A DNA stretch of 64,000 nt from Robertmurraya korlensis (GTDB taxonomy: Bacteria > Bacillota > Bacilli > Bacillales > Cytobacillaceae): assembly GCF_023715225.1 (NCBI RefSeq), contig NZ_JAMBNS010000003.1:186001-250000 (forward strand), written 5' to 3'. Positions 1 through 8,903 of the stretch are shown in pieces (the stretch's first letter is position 1; every line of letters starts with the position of its first letter). The notes beneath the pieces are model-generated. The model was not told the origin of the DNA. It made no database searches and worked only from the letters and a program-made list of their open reading frames with translations. The position numbers and the translations under genes are program-made.

Positions 1-999
1 AACAATATTACCTATAATTTTTGCATCGTAATAGTGAATCTCTTCCCATGGCTCAAAATGAATACCAGGACGTCCTGTTTTAGAACTAATTTTATTATTG
101 AATATTCTTAAATGGTTAACTTGCTCTATTACTATTTGTGACCGTTGGTTTTCCTCAACAATATTATTTTCAATCACCACATAATTACTACTCCCTCTAG
201 AACCAGAAATGGAAATACCATCACCAACAGCATTAATAAGTCTATTATTTTCAATAAGAATATGATCTTTATCGTAAACAAAAATACAATGCATATGTTC
301 ACTTCCATTTGGATGGTTCTGATAGTTTCCATCACACGTAAGAGATTGAACTTTTGTATTGTTATTCATTTCTATTAATCTCGTTTGGCCATTTGAAGCA
401 TGATCAGACAACTTTAAAATAACGTTATCACGATTTTCTCCTACTAAATTAACGTTACTCTTTAAAAAGATAGGCTGTAGCATATATGTGCCCGATGGGA
501 TATATACATCACCTCCACCTTTTTTAGCTAGATAGTCTATTGCATTTTGAAAAGAAAGCGTGTCATCATGAAAAGCATCACCAAAAGCACCAAAATCTTT
601 TACATTTACCTGATGAAGCTGACTTGTTACAGAGACATTGATCGTTTCACTTAGCCCTGCATAGGTAATTTTTATATTCGCTTCACCGTTTTCTTTGGCT
701 GTAACGACACCATTCTCATCTACCATAACAACGTTACTACTAGTAGAAGAAAACGTACTTAAATCATTAACATTAATCTGTCTTCCATCCACATATTGAG
801 CTGTTACAAATATAAGGCGACTTTCACTACTTCGTAAATTATAATTTTTTGAATCTACAGTTATTGCCTTTATGGCCGACTCTTGGAATTTCCCATTAAT
901 TATTTTCTGATAACCTAAAACTGTTATACATCCTAGAAATAAGACAAGAATTATCACTAACAACATCCTGTTTCTTCCTATATAATTTACTATATTCAT
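1..999 (-). CDS. Membrane-anchored pectate-lyase-fold (right-handed beta-helix) protein, partial
   Basis: The gene is cut by the left edge; 333 codons from the start at 999 are present. The start has a GGAAGAAGG ribosome site. Residues about 8-28 form one hydrophobic N-terminal segment (signal anchor). About 35-120 look like a bacterial Ig-like (Big_2 type) domain, with TVDSKNYNLRS and VVTAKENGEANIKITY. From about 130 a beta-helix begins with VNVKDFGAFGDAFHDDT, the signature of the Pectate_lyase_3/GH28-related family (FGAxGDGxxDDT), followed by repeated short strands (NNRLINAVGDGISI). It is the last visible gene of the polysaccharide operon, 59 nt downstream of a glycosyltransferase. Probably a surface enzyme that cleaves or modifies the polysaccharide; the active site is not visible and the substrate is unknown. 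Confidence 0.8.
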   Translation of the reverse strand, partial: MNIVNYIGRNRMLLVIILVLFLGCITVLGYQKIINGKFQESAIKAITVDSKNYNLRSSESRLIFVTAQYVDGRQINVNDLSTFSSTSSNVVMVDENGVVTAKENGEANIKITYAGLSETINVSVTSQLHQVNVKDFGAFGDAFHDDTLSFQNAIDYLAKKGGGDVYIPSGTYMLQPIFLKSNVNLVGENRDNVILKLSDHASNGQTRLIEMNNNTKVQSLTCDGNYQNHPNGSEHMHCIFVYDKDHILIENNRLINAVGDGISISGSRGSSNYVVIENNIVEENQRSQIVIEQVNHLRIFNNKISSKTGRPGIHFEPWEEIHYYDAKIIGNIV

Positions 1000-1058
1000 G
1001 TTTACCTTCTTCCAAACAATATTGTAATTGTTTGATATTTGGTATTTATTAATAGAAT

Positions 1059-2000
1059 TTAAATCTTTCTTACATCTAATAGATCTTCTTTTTCACTGCA
1101 ACTGCAACCTAACACAACTTTACCCGTTATATATTGAACAACTAATGGATCTTTAGTTTCATCAAATTTCCGAGCAAAGAATTGTTCTGAACTTTCCAAC
1201 ATGGGGATATCCTCTATAGATAAGTCCTGAGGAGAATTCCTATCACTCAAAGTCTCACCCCATTTTAAAACATATAAATTATTATTTATTACATTTTGAT
1301 TATAAGGTGAGTTCATAATGAGGGTATGAAAAAAACTTTCATCTGGGACCAATGTATTTTTAAAATAATGATAATACCATTCATTTCCCTCTAAAAACTC
1401 AATAATATAAGAAGCGACGTCGTGCGGAATAGTGAACCATTGGGAACCTTTATAAAAAGAGAATTCCCTTGGCCATTTATTTTTATTGGGTATTATATTG
1501 ATTCCTTTTCGATAAAGAGAAAGCAGCATTCGCCTGTATATTCTTATAGGATTAGCGCTCGTGTATCTTTTCCTTGTAATTTTTGGCCAATTGATCCTCA
1601 TTAAACCTAATTCGTTTCTCTCCATTTTTCGGAAATTCAAAAAAATATTTTTCTGTTGTTCTTTTAAATATTCCTTAAATCCACCATTTATTAATAAATC
1701 CTGACCACTTCTTAAACAAACAAAATCATACTTTTTTTTCGTGGCAAGCACTTCCCTAAGTAATAAAAGTGTGGTATCTACCTGACTGATATCCCCCCAT
1801 TCACAATCGAGAGACCTATTTAATATCGTTACGTTTGGCCCAGTTCTTATTTTTCCATTTAATTCTTCTTTAGACTTTTGGTCTATATGAATATAAACAT
1901 CCGCTTGGTCACCATAAATAAGTTGTTCTATAAATTTATTTACTTGTTCAGGGTTTTTATGAATCTGTAAAATAAAGGCAGTACGTAGTGATGAACTCAT
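1059..2000 (-). CDS. Core-2/I-branching-type glycosyltransferase (GT14-like)
   Basis: A 313-residue protein without membrane segments. It resembles the Core-2/I-branching beta-1,6-N-acetylglucosaminyltransferase family: AFILQIHKNPEQ near the N-terminus, VYIHIDQKS at about 35-43, FVCLRSGQDLLI at about 94-105, then GSQWFTIPHDVASYI and the VPDESFFHTLIMNS segment that holds the acidic catalytic region. Bacterial members usually transfer a sugar to make branches in surface polysaccharide. The start has GGAGAGAAGG upstream. It sits between a GT2 gene and the beta-helix gene in the EPS operon. The donor and acceptor cannot be deduced. Confidence 0.8.
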   Translation of the reverse strand: MSSSLRTAFILQIHKNPEQVNKFIEQLIYGDQADVYIHIDQKSKEELNGKIRTGPNVTILNRSLDCEWGDISQVDTTLLLLREVLATKKKYDFVCLRSGQDLLINGGFKEYLKEQQKNIFLNFRKMERNELGLMRINWPKITRKRYTSANPIRIYRRMLLSLYRKGINIIPNKNKWPREFSFYKGSQWFTIPHDVASYIIEFLEGNEWYYHYFKNTLVPDESFFHTLIMNSPYNQNVINNNLYVLKWGETLSDRNSPQDLSIEDIPMLESSEQFFARKFDETKDPLVVQYITGKVVLGCSCSEKEDLLDVRKI

Positions 2001-2051
2001 AACCTTCTCTCCATATCTCTACTAGTTTTTTATCATAACTAAAGCAAAGTG

Positions 2052-2891
2052 CTAGGAAATATTAGCTTTATTCGAGTTAAGAGCAGGGGTTTGTTGATTT
2101 GATTTCCATATATGATATTTCCTAAGTGCCCTTTTAGGAATCATCATGACAAACAGTGGTTTTAAAGCTAAAACTCTCTTAAAATATGGGAGCTTTAATC
2201 TCTTACAGGCATTTAATCTCGCTCTCGTTTCAGTAATTCTAAATGTTCTAGTTTTCCGGTTATAAGAGTATTTGTCCTCTCTGAAATAAATTAAGGCTTC
2301 TTGTATGTTATAGAGTACGAACTCTTTTTCAAAAAATTTAACCCATAAATCATAGTCCTCTAACCTCTGTTTAGTGATCCAGTTGTCAGAATACCCCTTA
2401 ACCTCGAGTAGTCTATCACGTTTCATTATGACTGTTGGGTGGATAAAAGGGGCTCCAAGTACCATTGTTTGTTTTTCAGGTTTCTCCGCGAGTTTCCTTA
2501 TACCCCAAACACCATTATTATCGAATAAATATGCCCACGAACCGCAGGCATCACATTCATGAGTATTCATATATTTTACTTGTTTTTCAATTCTATCCAC
2601 TACCATCAAGTCGTCTCCATCATGTCGCATTATATAATCACCTGTAGAATGTTCCAAACAGTGATTCAGAGATTTCGCTAACCCAACATTTTTTTCATTT
2701 TTAATTACCTTCATCCGACTGTCCTGCAGTGTAAACTTATGTGCAATGTCAAAGGTAGCATCAGTCGATCCGTCATCACACATTATTAACTCCCAATTTC
2801 GATAGGATTGATCTTTAATAGATAGTAAGGTCTGCGATAATGACTCTTGACAATTATATATCCCCATGATTATCGACACTTTTTGAATCAT
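2052..2891 (-). CDS. Family 2 glycosyltransferase (GT-A fold)
   Basis: A 279-residue cytoplasmic glycosyltransferase. The N-terminus has the family pattern VSIIMGIYNCQESLSQTLLS, then ELIMCDDGSTDAT for nucleotide binding and RHDGDD (about residue 95) as the metal-binding DxD-type motif. The C-terminal third is basic, with no membrane segment. It is expected to add one sugar to the lipid-linked repeat unit at the inner face of the membrane. The start at 2891 follows AAGGGGTGA. It lies 39 nt downstream of the GT4 gene. Family confidence is high; the sugar is unknown. Confidence 0.9.
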   Translation of the reverse strand: MIQKVSIIMGIYNCQESLSQTLLSIKDQSYRNWELIMCDDGSTDATFDIAHKFTLQDSRMKVIKNEKNVGLAKSLNHCLEHSTGDYIMRHDGDDLMVVDRIEKQVKYMNTHECDACGSWAYLFDNNGVWGIRKLAEKPEKQTMVLGAPFIHPTVIMKRDRLLEVKGYSDNWITKQRLEDYDLWVKFFEKEFVLYNIQEALIYFREDKYSYNRKTRTFRITETRARLNACKRLKLPYFKRVLALKPLFVMMIPKRALRKYHIWKSNQQTPALNSNKANIS

Positions 2892-2930
2892 TTATATAAT
2901 CACCCCTTATGAATGCTCAATTTTTAATGG

Positions 2931-4064
2931 CTATAAATTTAATGATTGTTTATCATATATTTCTTCCATTTCGATTAACACTTGTTTAATTTCATACTTC
3001 CTTATTTTTTCCTTATTGCTTTTCGCAAACGCTTCTCTTAAATCATTTGATTGATAGAGCTTTTTAATTCTATTTGCGCAGGCTAAAGCATCGTCAATAT
3101 GAACAATATAACCATTTTCCCCATTGGTCACTAGGTCTCGATTACCTCTGCAATCCGTTACAACTAATGGCAAACCAGTTGCCATTGCTTCCATTACATT
3201 TACTGGAAGCCCTTCCTGCCTAGAAGTTGAAATAGCGATATCTGCTATAGCCATTAAGTTGTGAACGTCATTCCGAAAACCCATAAATTCAACGTTATTA
3301 CCTACCCCATTGCACATAACTAACTCTTTATATTCAAGCAACCGCTCTCCTTCACCAACAAGCAATAACTTTATGTGGGGGATCTCTTCTTTAAGGTGAC
3401 TTATAGCTTTAATTAATAAATCCTGTTGTTTCCGATAACTAAGTTCTCCGACATAAATAAGTATAAAATCTGTTTTTTCATATCCGTATTTATTCCTCAA
3501 GTGATTTTTCCTCTCCACTGTTTGCGGAGTGAATCTATTCAGATCAAGTCCAATGCCATGTATTTTATAAATGGAATTAGACTCTCTCAAACTTAGTTTT
3601 TTTGCACTTCCATAATCCTCCTCATTCATTGTAATTATTCCATCCGTCCACCTTGATACAATTTTTTCCAGTGTATAATACAGTACCCAATTTCTCTTTG
3701 GTGCACCTTTAAAAAAATGAAACCCATGTGCAGTATAAAGGACCTTAACTCCCCTTATATTTCTACATGCTAGTCGAGTAATGAAAGATGCAACAGGAGT
3801 ATGAACATGAATTAAATTAAATCCCTCATTTAAAATAACATTCCTTATTTTTTGGTAAGCTTTAAGGTTTTCCTTTTTTAGAGGATTACGTTGAAATTCA
3901 ATGTGGTATACTTTGCAACCAGCGCTTATTAATTCAGGATTAACTTCTTGATTAGTATTAAAAGCAAGGGCAACCTCATTGCCATTTTCAACGAGCCATT
4001 TTATATGTGGGACTAAAAAAGCATTGACAGTGTCTGATATGGTTGTTACATACAATATTTTCAT
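2931..4064 (-). CDS. Family 4 glycosyltransferase, EpsD-like
   Basis: A 377-residue GT-B enzyme. The N-domain has YTAHGFHFFKGAP followed by the LEKIVSRWTDGIITMNEEDY segment typical of EpsD/CapM-type EPS glycosyltransferases. The C-domain has LLVGEGERLLEYK, VEFMGFRNDV and the E-x7-E type motif SRQEGLPVNVMEAMATGLP that binds the nucleotide sugar. It retains the donor sugar configuration and should act on the lipid-linked repeat unit. It sits between the flippase and the GT2 gene in the same operon. The RBS GAGGAG is 12 nt from the ATG, a slightly long spacing. Confidence 0.9.
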   Translation of the reverse strand: MKILYVTTISDTVNAFLVPHIKWLVENGNEVALAFNTNQEVNPELISAGCKVYHIEFQRNPLKKENLKAYQKIRNVILNEGFNLIHVHTPVASFITRLACRNIRGVKVLYTAHGFHFFKGAPKRNWVLYYTLEKIVSRWTDGIITMNEEDYGSAKKLSLRESNSIYKIHGIGLDLNRFTPQTVERKNHLRNKYGYEKTDFILIYVGELSYRKQQDLLIKAISHLKEEIPHIKLLLVGEGERLLEYKELVMCNGVGNNVEFMGFRNDVHNLMAIADIAISTSRQEGLPVNVMEAMATGLPLVVTDCRGNRDLVTNGENGYIVHIDDALACANRIKKLYQSNDLREAFAKSNKEKIRKYEIKQVLIEMEEIYDKQSLNL

Positions 4065-4166
4065 GTTTAGGTTTTTCTCCTCTCGCTCATCTATAAACTT
4101 ATTTATAAGTAAAGAGCCTTATAAAAAGCTCTTTTCCCCATTGCAATCGAGATCAAAATTTATTTA

Positions 4167-5702
4167 CTACATATGCTCGGTCCTCTTTATGGTCTTAATT
4201 TGTTTCTTGAAATGGAAAACTAATGTCTGAACCTCTTTAATTTTCATGAAAAAAATTGCAACTATGTATGCTACAAGTCCAATAACAATAGACATCAATA
4301 GAGCAAAGGTAGGTCTAATTAAGTCTAGTAGGTTGTTATAAACAATTACACTGATACCTCCCATTAATATTGTCCCAATACCTGTTTTAATGAATGTTAT
4401 GGTAATTGACTTTAGCTCAAAACGCCCGATTTTTTTTCTAAGTTGGTAAAAAAGCAGGTATGAACATAAAAGGAAAGAAATACTAGTTCCTAGAGCTAGA
4501 CCTCCGATCCCCATGGTCCGATAAAGCAAGAGATTCAGAATAATGTTAACAAACATAGACAAGGATGCATTTATCATTGGTGTTTTTGTATCTTGCAATG
4601 AATAAAAAACCCTAGAGAAAAGTTCCCTATGGCTCATTCCAATAATTCCAATTGAGTAGTAAAAAAGTGCACTAGAAGTCATTTCAATTGCTTGTGTATC
4701 AAATTCTCCTCTCCCAAATAAGAGCTGAATAATTTCCTTTGGGAAAAGCATATAAATAGCTGTTGCTGGAAGAATAAATAAATTAATTGTATTAATAGCA
4801 ACCGTTAAATGTCTCTGAATCTCTTTTTGATTATTCTCTGAAGCCATTTTAGAAATCTTAGGATATAAAACGGAAGTGATCGAGGAAACAATAACCCCTA
4901 ACACCACCAAATTTATGGTGTTTGCATAGTTTAATGCTGAAATTCCTCCTTCAGCTATATGAGAGGCCAAGGTTCGATCAATTAGTAAGTTTATTTGCTC
5001 TACGGATGATCCTAAAATAACAGGTAACGCTAATAACATCATTCTTTTTATATTATTCTCTTTCAAATTCAATCCCAGACGAAAACTATATTGATGCTTA
5101 TAGCTATAAACTAAGAGTAATATAAATTGAGAAAACGTAGCCACCACACTACCAACTGCTAAAACATACACATTTGTTTGTGAACTTAGGAAAAATGAAC
5201 CTATGACGATTATATTGGCAGGAAGCCCCATCATTGCTGGAATGATAAAAATTCCCTTTACTTGTAAAAATGCAGTATAAACAAAAATAAGTCCACTAAA
5301 AAACAAACTTACTAACGTAATTCTAGAAAACACTATGGCTAGTTCTAGTGTCTGTCCCGTAAACCCAGCGGCAAAGAGTTTTACGATTGGTTCTGTAAAA
5401 ATTATTCCTACTAAAAAGATACCGCTGCATAGTAACATGACAAAGTTTACTAAGTTATTTGTATATTGATTTGCTTTTTCTAGACCTTCATGTATTTCGA
5501 TATTCGTGTACATTGGGATAAATCCAGTATAAATCCCCTTGCCAATAATCCCTATAATTACAGTTGGTATTGTTAAAGCTATTAAATAGACATCACTTAT
5601 GTTGGACGCACCATAAAAGTAAGATAAACTGATATCTCTCAGAAAGCCTATTATTTTTGAAAGGAGCACTATGACCATTAGCATCACAACTGTTTTTTTC
5701 AT
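4167..5702 (-). CDS. MurJ/MviN-family lipid-linked sugar flippase
   Basis: A 511-residue integral membrane protein with about 13-14 hydrophobic segments. It matches the MviN/MurJ branch of the MOP superfamily: an N-terminal segment with SKIIGFLRDISLSYFYGAS, the central LLFGRGEFD motif (LFxxGxF in MurJ), and FYSLQDTKTPMINAS. MurJ proteins flip lipid II. Within an EPS operon that has no Wzx of the usual type, this copy probably flips the undecaprenyl-linked repeat unit. A strong AGGGGAATGT precedes the ATG. It could also be a spare lipid II flippase; context favours EPS. Confidence 0.88.
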   Translation of the reverse strand: MKKTVVMLMVIVLLSKIIGFLRDISLSYFYGASNISDVYLIALTIPTVIIGIIGKGIYTGFIPMYTNIEIHEGLEKANQYTNNLVNFVMLLCSGIFLVGIIFTEPIVKLFAAGFTGQTLELAIVFSRITLVSLFFSGLIFVYTAFLQVKGIFIIPAMMGLPANIIVIGSFFLSSQTNVYVLAVGSVVATFSQFILLLVYSYKHQYSFRLGLNLKENNIKRMMLLALPVILGSSVEQINLLIDRTLASHIAEGGISALNYANTINLVVLGVIVSSITSVLYPKISKMASENNQKEIQRHLTVAINTINLFILPATAIYMLFPKEIIQLLFGRGEFDTQAIEMTSSALFYYSIGIIGMSHRELFSRVFYSLQDTKTPMINASLSMFVNIILNLLLYRTMGIGGLALGTSISFLLCSYLLFYQLRKKIGRFELKSITITFIKTGIGTILMGGISVIVYNNLLDLIRPTFALLMSIVIGLVAYIVAIFFMKIKEVQTLVFHFKKQIKTIKRTEHM

Positions 5703-5724
5703 ACATTCCCCTGCTATCCTAGAT

Positions 5725-6813
5725 TTACCGTTCTACGGTTTCCACTAACCTTTTATATTGTAGAAAATAGGCTTTTTTCTCTGATTCAGTAAAATGGACT
5801 AAGCGCTCTTTATAAAAGTATAGGAAAAATAGGTGAAAGTAATCCATTCTATGCTTACTGTCATAGGTTAGATTAAATAAAGAAAATACGCTTTTAAAAT
5901 ATTGATCATAGATTCCGTTTACATATTCATTAAAAATAAAAAACCTATTCTTCATATATACATCTAGCCACATCATATTAAAGAAATCATAGAAGAATAT
6001 AAGTTCTTTTGAGAATTCCCAATCAATGTAAAGAACCTGATTCTTTTCATCTTTAATTAATAATGTATTAGCAGCCCAAAGATCTCCATGTAATTTTAGT
6101 GTAGGAAACTCCGTTTCAAACAAACCCGAATCAATTTGATTTTGAATAAATAGAATCTCTTCAGACGTTGGTAATTCCTTTATTAAATCTATTGTTGATT
6201 TAGCATAATAATAATTTCCCATTATTTCACAATCATTTAAGTATTGAAGATAATGATTAAAAATATCCCCCATTACTAGTGATAAATCCTCTTCCTTCCA
6301 ATCATTTACTGGATGAAAGTAGAAAAGTTCTTCAATCGTGATAAACTTTTTATCATCTCTGAAAATAATAGGTGGCATAGGGAAATAATCTTTAAAGTAT
6401 TCATAATTGTTTAAGGTAGATTGGTATTCCTTTCGGTCAAAAAACACCGTTAATACTTTATTATTTACTAAGTCAAAAATCTTTTTATCCTTGTATCCAT
6501 TCGTACTTCCAACTGGTAAAAAGACATTCCCAGAAAACTCTTTATCAGAAGAGTCATTCCATAAAGTAAATTTAGCTTGTTTAAATATTATTTGCTTTAA
6601 TATAAATACAAGCCAACGTGTACTCCTCTTTTTATACTCATTCTTTTGAAGAATCCTAGAAGCCTTTTCTTTGATCCCAGGATCCAATTTGACTATATAT
6701 TTTACCGAGTCATCAAAAATGTATATTCCTGATGCCAAATAGTGATTACATTTGTAAAAAGCATCGACAACTTTCCTTTTTTCTATTAAATAGTGATGAA
6801 TTTTCCCTAACAT
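5725..6813 (-). CDS. Kinase-fold (aminoglycoside/choline phosphotransferase-like) protein
   Basis: A 362-residue protein in the EPS operon. About residues 235-270 hold LKLHGDLWAANTLL and VLYIDWEFS, the HGDxxxxN catalytic loop and the D-W-E metal-binding motif of the APH/ChoK phosphotransferase clan. No obvious membrane segment is present. The first 100 residues are poorly recognisable. Members phosphorylate small molecules, sugars, choline or lipids. Here it could phosphorylate a sugar or modify the polymer, or prime a substituent, but nothing in the sequence fixes the substrate. GAGGAGGAAAA gives a strong start. The spacing to the polymerase gene is 9 nt, so they are co-transcribed. Confidence 0.7.
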   Translation of the reverse strand: MLGKIHHYLIEKRKVVDAFYKCNHYLASGIYIFDDSVKYIVKLDPGIKEKASRILQKNEYKKRSTRWLVFILKQIIFKQAKFTLWNDSSDKEFSGNVFLPVGSTNGYKDKKIFDLVNNKVLTVFFDRKEYQSTLNNYEYFKDYFPMPPIIFRDDKKFITIEELFYFHPVNDWKEEDLSLVMGDIFNHYLQYLNDCEIMGNYYYAKSTIDLIKELPTSEEILFIQNQIDSGLFETEFPTLKLHGDLWAANTLLIKDEKNQVLYIDWEFSKELIFFYDFFNMMWLDVYMKNRFFIFNEYVNGIYDQYFKSVFSLFNLTYDSKHRMDYFHLFFLYFYKERLVHFTESEKKAYFLQYKRLVETVER

Positions 6814-6822
6814 TTTTCCTCC

Positions 6823-8109
6823 TCATTTAAACTTCTCAGATTCAGAGTGGCTATTAAAATGATTTAACCTCAAAGAAAATACTAATGCACCTAGGAATAG
6901 CCACAGCATCCGTGCATTATTTAAAGAAATAGCCATGGATCCAATTAACAAAATAACAATGATGTCTCTTAAAATAATATTCAAGGTAGAAGAATGCGAA
7001 GCTAAAAAGGTTGTTTTTCCTAAAGCGAAAAATATATATAAGAAAAAAGCACATGCTAATGGAAGACCCCATTCAGCTGACAATTGCAAAAAAGTATTAT
7101 GTGCGACGTTATCATAATTAAATAGCTTAGATGCCATCAAGGTGTATGTTCCAATACCCACTCCAACAAATGGTGATGCTTGAATAACTTGCAAAGCAGT
7201 AACCCAGGTTGTTTCTCTCCCTGACCCTCCTTCAGATAGGGCTGCATTAAAATCGACAAACAAATAATAAACCCTACCAAATGATGGAATATTACTAGCC
7301 ATTGTATTAAACAGATCGTGAAAAAAATTAATTAACAGGGGAGTTAGTAAAAATACCATTGTAAGTAGCGCTACTTGAATCGCAAGAACGAATAATTTTT
7401 TCCTTCGTGTAAGTAAATATTCTAATAACCTTAATAGAAAATAACATCCTAACGTTATAAGACCGGTCTTTGAACCAGATATTAAAACAGATAAAATAGT
7501 AACTAAGATTGCTAGATATTTCAAATTATTCTGCACCGTTTTTATTCTAGTGAAATAAACGATTGCTGTAACTAGTAAAACAGAATAATAATTCGGATCA
7601 ATCATAAGTCCACGATACCTAGAGCCCCCAAAAAATAGAAGGTCTCTAAATAAGTTAACATTTAAAAACGTCCATATAATTCCTACTGAACCAATTATAA
7701 TCCCAAATAATGAATACCAATTCAATACTTTTTCCATTAGATTTAGTTTTGATAAGTTATATCCAAGGAGAAAATAACCAAAAATCGCTAGTAATTTAAA
7801 GTAATCATTTATAATTGAGGCAGGGTATGGGTGCAGATTAAAAACTATTGGAATATAAAAGGAAGCTGTAAATATGACTTGAACAGATAAAAATAGAAAA
7901 CATAAAAGCGGGCTAACTGGAATATACAATTTCTTGATTGCAATTAAATGCACCAATGTGAAGATACAAAATATATCTGCTAGTGAAAGATTTATTCCAA
8001 AAATTATATTGGATTGATGCATCAGAATGGAAATAAAAAAAAGAGAAAGGGTAAATGGAACTCTCACACTGTTAAGTTGTAGTGTATTGACACTTATTGT
8101 CTCCACCAT
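6823..8109 (-). CDS. Wzy-like polysaccharide polymerase / O-antigen ligase family protein
   Basis: A 428-residue protein with about 11-12 membrane segments and one large outer loop. It carries the Wzy_C/O-antigen ligase pattern: SRYRGLMIDPNYYSVLLV at about 160, SGSKTGL, GSGRETTWVTALQVI at about 275, then ASPFVGVGIGTY and NVAHNTFLQLSAEWGLP, including the conserved His. The family joins lipid-linked repeat units outside the membrane. The only AAAGG is directly against the ATG at 8109, so the start is uncertain, but no better in-frame start was found. It overlaps neither neighbour. Confidence 0.85.
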   Translation of the reverse strand: MVETISVNTLQLNSVRVPFTLSLFFISILMHQSNIIFGINLSLADIFCIFTLVHLIAIKKLYIPVSPLLCFLFLSVQVIFTASFYIPIVFNLHPYPASIINDYFKLLAIFGYFLLGYNLSKLNLMEKVLNWYSLFGIIIGSVGIIWTFLNVNLFRDLLFFGGSRYRGLMIDPNYYSVLLVTAIVYFTRIKTVQNNLKYLAILVTILSVLISGSKTGLITLGCYFLLRLLEYLLTRRKKLFVLAIQVALLTMVFLLTPLLINFFHDLFNTMASNIPSFGRVYYLFVDFNAALSEGGSGRETTWVTALQVIQASPFVGVGIGTYTLMASKLFNYDNVAHNTFLQLSAEWGLPLACAFFLYIFFALGKTTFLASHSSTLNIILRDIIVILLIGSMAISLNNARMLWLFLGALVFSLRLNHFNSHSESEKFK

Positions 8110-8120
8110 CCTTTCTTTTC

Positions 8121-8885
8121 CTAGAAAACTCCCATAAACCTTCTTCTAAAATGAATGGGCTTTTGAACATGGATATTATGCCCAAGCATAAGCATTTGAG
8201 CGTTATTTTTAAAATAAAAGGTAGTCTCTTCTCCATATTTTGCAGTAATACAATTAAAAACATGCTTAAGTGAAAAACCTCTTAAATGAGAATTATGAGC
8301 GTCAGTAGCGATAAAGTGGGCTAATTGATGAACAATCATTTTTTCAGAAAAAGATTTTATTCTCTTTCCAAATATCCCTAAAATACTTCCTGAAGTGACT
8401 TGAGTCATTGCTCCTTCTTTAACTAAATCATACAAATATTTAGGGTTTTCAATAATCGCTTTATTTCTTTCTGGATGGACAATTATTGGAGTAATTCTTC
8501 TCAACAATAGTTCATAAATGACATCAAACGTATATGATGGAAATTCTCCAGCTGGAAGTTCTAATAACAAATGAGTTCCTTTATTATCTAGAGTTAACAC
8601 CTCATTGTTTTCAATGGAATCGATTAAGCCTTGATGAATTCTTAGCTCCTGCCCCGGATGGATAAAAAGTGGTATGCATTTTAAATGAAGGAGGTAATTA
8701 GCTCGACTGACACTTTGTATTATCTCTATTTTATTATTTTCATATTGACCATTTAAATGATGTGGTGTTGCATAAATATGGGTAATTCCTGTTTCTGTTG
8801 CCGCACTTGCCATTTCTAAAAACTCCGATACATCTGATGGACCATCATCTATACCAGGTAATATATGACAATGCAAATCTACCAA
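8121..8885 (-). CDS. CapC/YwqE-type tyrosine-protein phosphatase (PHP fold)
   Basis: About 254 residues of the PHP-type manganese-dependent protein tyrosine phosphatase family. The N-terminal DLHCHILPGIDDGP holds the HxH metal ligands and the conserved GIDDG loop. ITHIYATPHH and VHPERN are further ligand motifs, and FIATDAHNSHLRG is the final Asp-His motif. It should dephosphorylate the adjacent CapB kinase. An AGGAGG sits directly against the upstream GTG (8894), so I choose the TTG at 8885, with 9 nt spacing, as start. It lies in the modulator-kinase-phosphatase order usual for Gram-positive capsule loci. Confidence 0.9.
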   Translation of the reverse strand: MVDLHCHILPGIDDGPSDVSEFLEMASAATETGITHIYATPHHLNGQYENNKIEIIQSVSRANYLLHLKCIPLFIHPGQELRIHQGLIDSIENNEVLTLDNKGTHLLLELPAGEFPSYTFDVIYELLLRRITPIIVHPERNKAIIENPKYLYDLVKEGAMTQVTSGSILGIFGKRIKSFSEKMIVHQLAHFIATDAHNSHLRGFSLKHVFNCITAKYGEETTFYFKNNAQMLMLGHNIHVQKPIHFRRRFMGVF

Positions 8886-8903
8886 AAGAATCACCCTCCT
8901 ACT

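Noticed and set aside
145-378. 77-residue plus-strand ORF
   Set aside because: Antisense to the beta-helix gene, Asn/Ile-rich from the reversed repeat strands.
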